34,396 bases of DNA from a virus. The stretch covers positions 1 to 34,396 of IMG/VR virus record IMGVR_UViG_3300032053_000270; one strand, written 5' to 3'. The notes beneath the pieces were generated by a model that worked only from the letters and a program-made list of their open reading frames with translations, did not search any database and was not told the origin of the DNA. Position numbers and translations under genes: made by a program. This document shows, piece after piece, positions 31,546-34,396 of the stretch (the first letter of the stretch is position 1; the number at the start of each line of letters is the position of its first letter).

Positions 31546-34396
<2,851 letters not shown>

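Overview
This window looks like a segment of a tailed double-stranded DNA phage or prophage. It carries a coat/scaffold/connector cassette, a major tail protein, a frameshifted tail assembly chaperone, a 1279-residue tape measure, a tail hub, a collagen-like fibre and a primase-helicase. No sheath gene is seen, so a siphovirus-like particle with a long flexible tail is the best guess. Terminase, portal, integrase, repressor and lysis genes are not recognisable here, so the genome continues past both edges. The host is not identifiable. The composition is moderately GC-rich, and a Gly-Thr-rich beta domain in the major tail protein resembles repeats often seen in Planctomycetes-type proteins, but this is only a weak hint.

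Layout: (i) 1-725, minus strand: a ParB-like protein running off the left edge. (ii) 726-941: a divergent control region holding a nested inverted repeat with two matched outward-facing two-block elements. (iii) 942-7300, plus strand: an early/replication unit with two tandem HNH endonucleases, primase-SF3 helicase, dATP/dGTP diphosphohydrolase, DnaQ-like exonuclease, three small unknown proteins (two are Cys-rich paralogues) and an HNH-AP2 endonuclease. (iv) 7303-7341: a long hairpin between convergent units. (v) 34396 down to 7345, minus strand: the virion unit. In transcription order it has a beta-propeller/collagen/beta-helix fibre (cut by the right edge), a small fibre-linked protein, an endonuclease VII-like protein, a GT4 glycosyltransferase, a DnaT-like head-tail adaptor, scaffold, P22-type coat, a small membrane protein, head closure, tail terminator, major tail protein, tail assembly chaperone with a -1 frameshift extension, a gp10-like protein, tape measure, a beta-rich virion protein, four lectin-like paralogues interleaved with two repeat-rich tail proteins, the hub, two tiny proteins and an SPFH/Band 7 protein.

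The plus-strand genes would replicate DNA and manage nucleotides, while the minus-strand genes build the virion. Tight spacing, ATGA/TGATG/TAATG overlaps and hairpins divide the virion operon into translationally coupled blocks. The most interesting points are the symmetric divergent element, a near-identical N-terminal motif in coat and scaffold, the unannotated -1 frameshift extension, the expanded set of lectin-like tail proteins with associated repeat proteins, the collagen fibre with regularly placed breaks, and two endonuclease genes that run 53-65 nt into the start of the following gene.
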